DNA of 6,014 nucleotides from positions 1-6,014 of the forward strand of contig JAJYXX010000226.1 of assembly GCA_021801545.1 (NCBI GenBank), given 5' to 3'. The position numbers and the translations under genes were made by a program. Numbering within the stretch: position 1 is the first letter of the stretch; the number at the start of each line of letters is the position of its first letter. The DNA is from Chloroflexota bacterium. Lineage in GTDB: Bacteria; Chloroflexota; Limnocylindria; Limnocylindrales; CSP1-4. Below are positions 6,014 to 6,014 of this stretch, piece by piece. Under the pieces are notes generated by a model. It made no database searches and was not told where the DNA came from. It was given only the letters and a program-made list of their open reading frames with translations.

Positions 6014-6014
6014 T

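Overview
The window is very GC-rich DNA packed with genes that all read on the minus strand, so transcription runs from high to low coordinates. Base composition, GTG starts, strong GGAGG-type ribosome binding sites and protein style suggest a high-GC soil-type bacterium such as an actinobacterium or a Chloroflexota-like lineage. The sequence alone does not settle the phylum.

The core is one operon for a three-subunit molybdenum hydroxylase of the xanthine oxidase / aerobic CO dehydrogenase superfamily. In transcription order it holds the small [2Fe-2S] subunit (5392-4895), the large molybdopterin subunit (4878-2488), the medium FAD subunit (2491-1631) and a MoeA/MogA-related molybdopterin-binding protein (about 1610-528). 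Spacing is tight: 16 bases between small and large, an ATGA stop/start overlap between large and medium, and about 20 bases before the molybdopterin-binding gene. The S-L-M order and the large-subunit motif AYRGAGR (not AYxCSFR) mark this as 'form II' CoxL-like. The residue that carries copper in true CO dehydrogenase is a glycine here, so the natural substrate is probably not CO and cannot be named from sequence.

Electrons would pass from substrate at the Mo centre (large subunit), through the two [2Fe-2S] clusters (small subunit), to FAD (medium subunit) and on to an acceptor. The fourth gene product probably helps make, hand over or sense the molybdenum cofactor.

After a 157-base gap comes the start of an SRPBCC (polyketide cyclase/START-like) protein that runs off the left edge. 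On the right edge is the C-terminal part of another minus-strand protein (6013-5534) that resembles the tail of the UROD/MetE-like TIM-barrel superfamily, a tentative match. The 141-base gap between it and the operon holds a strong inverted repeat, a weak promoter candidate and a leader with two competing hairpins. No RNA genes, mobile elements or CRISPR arrays were seen.
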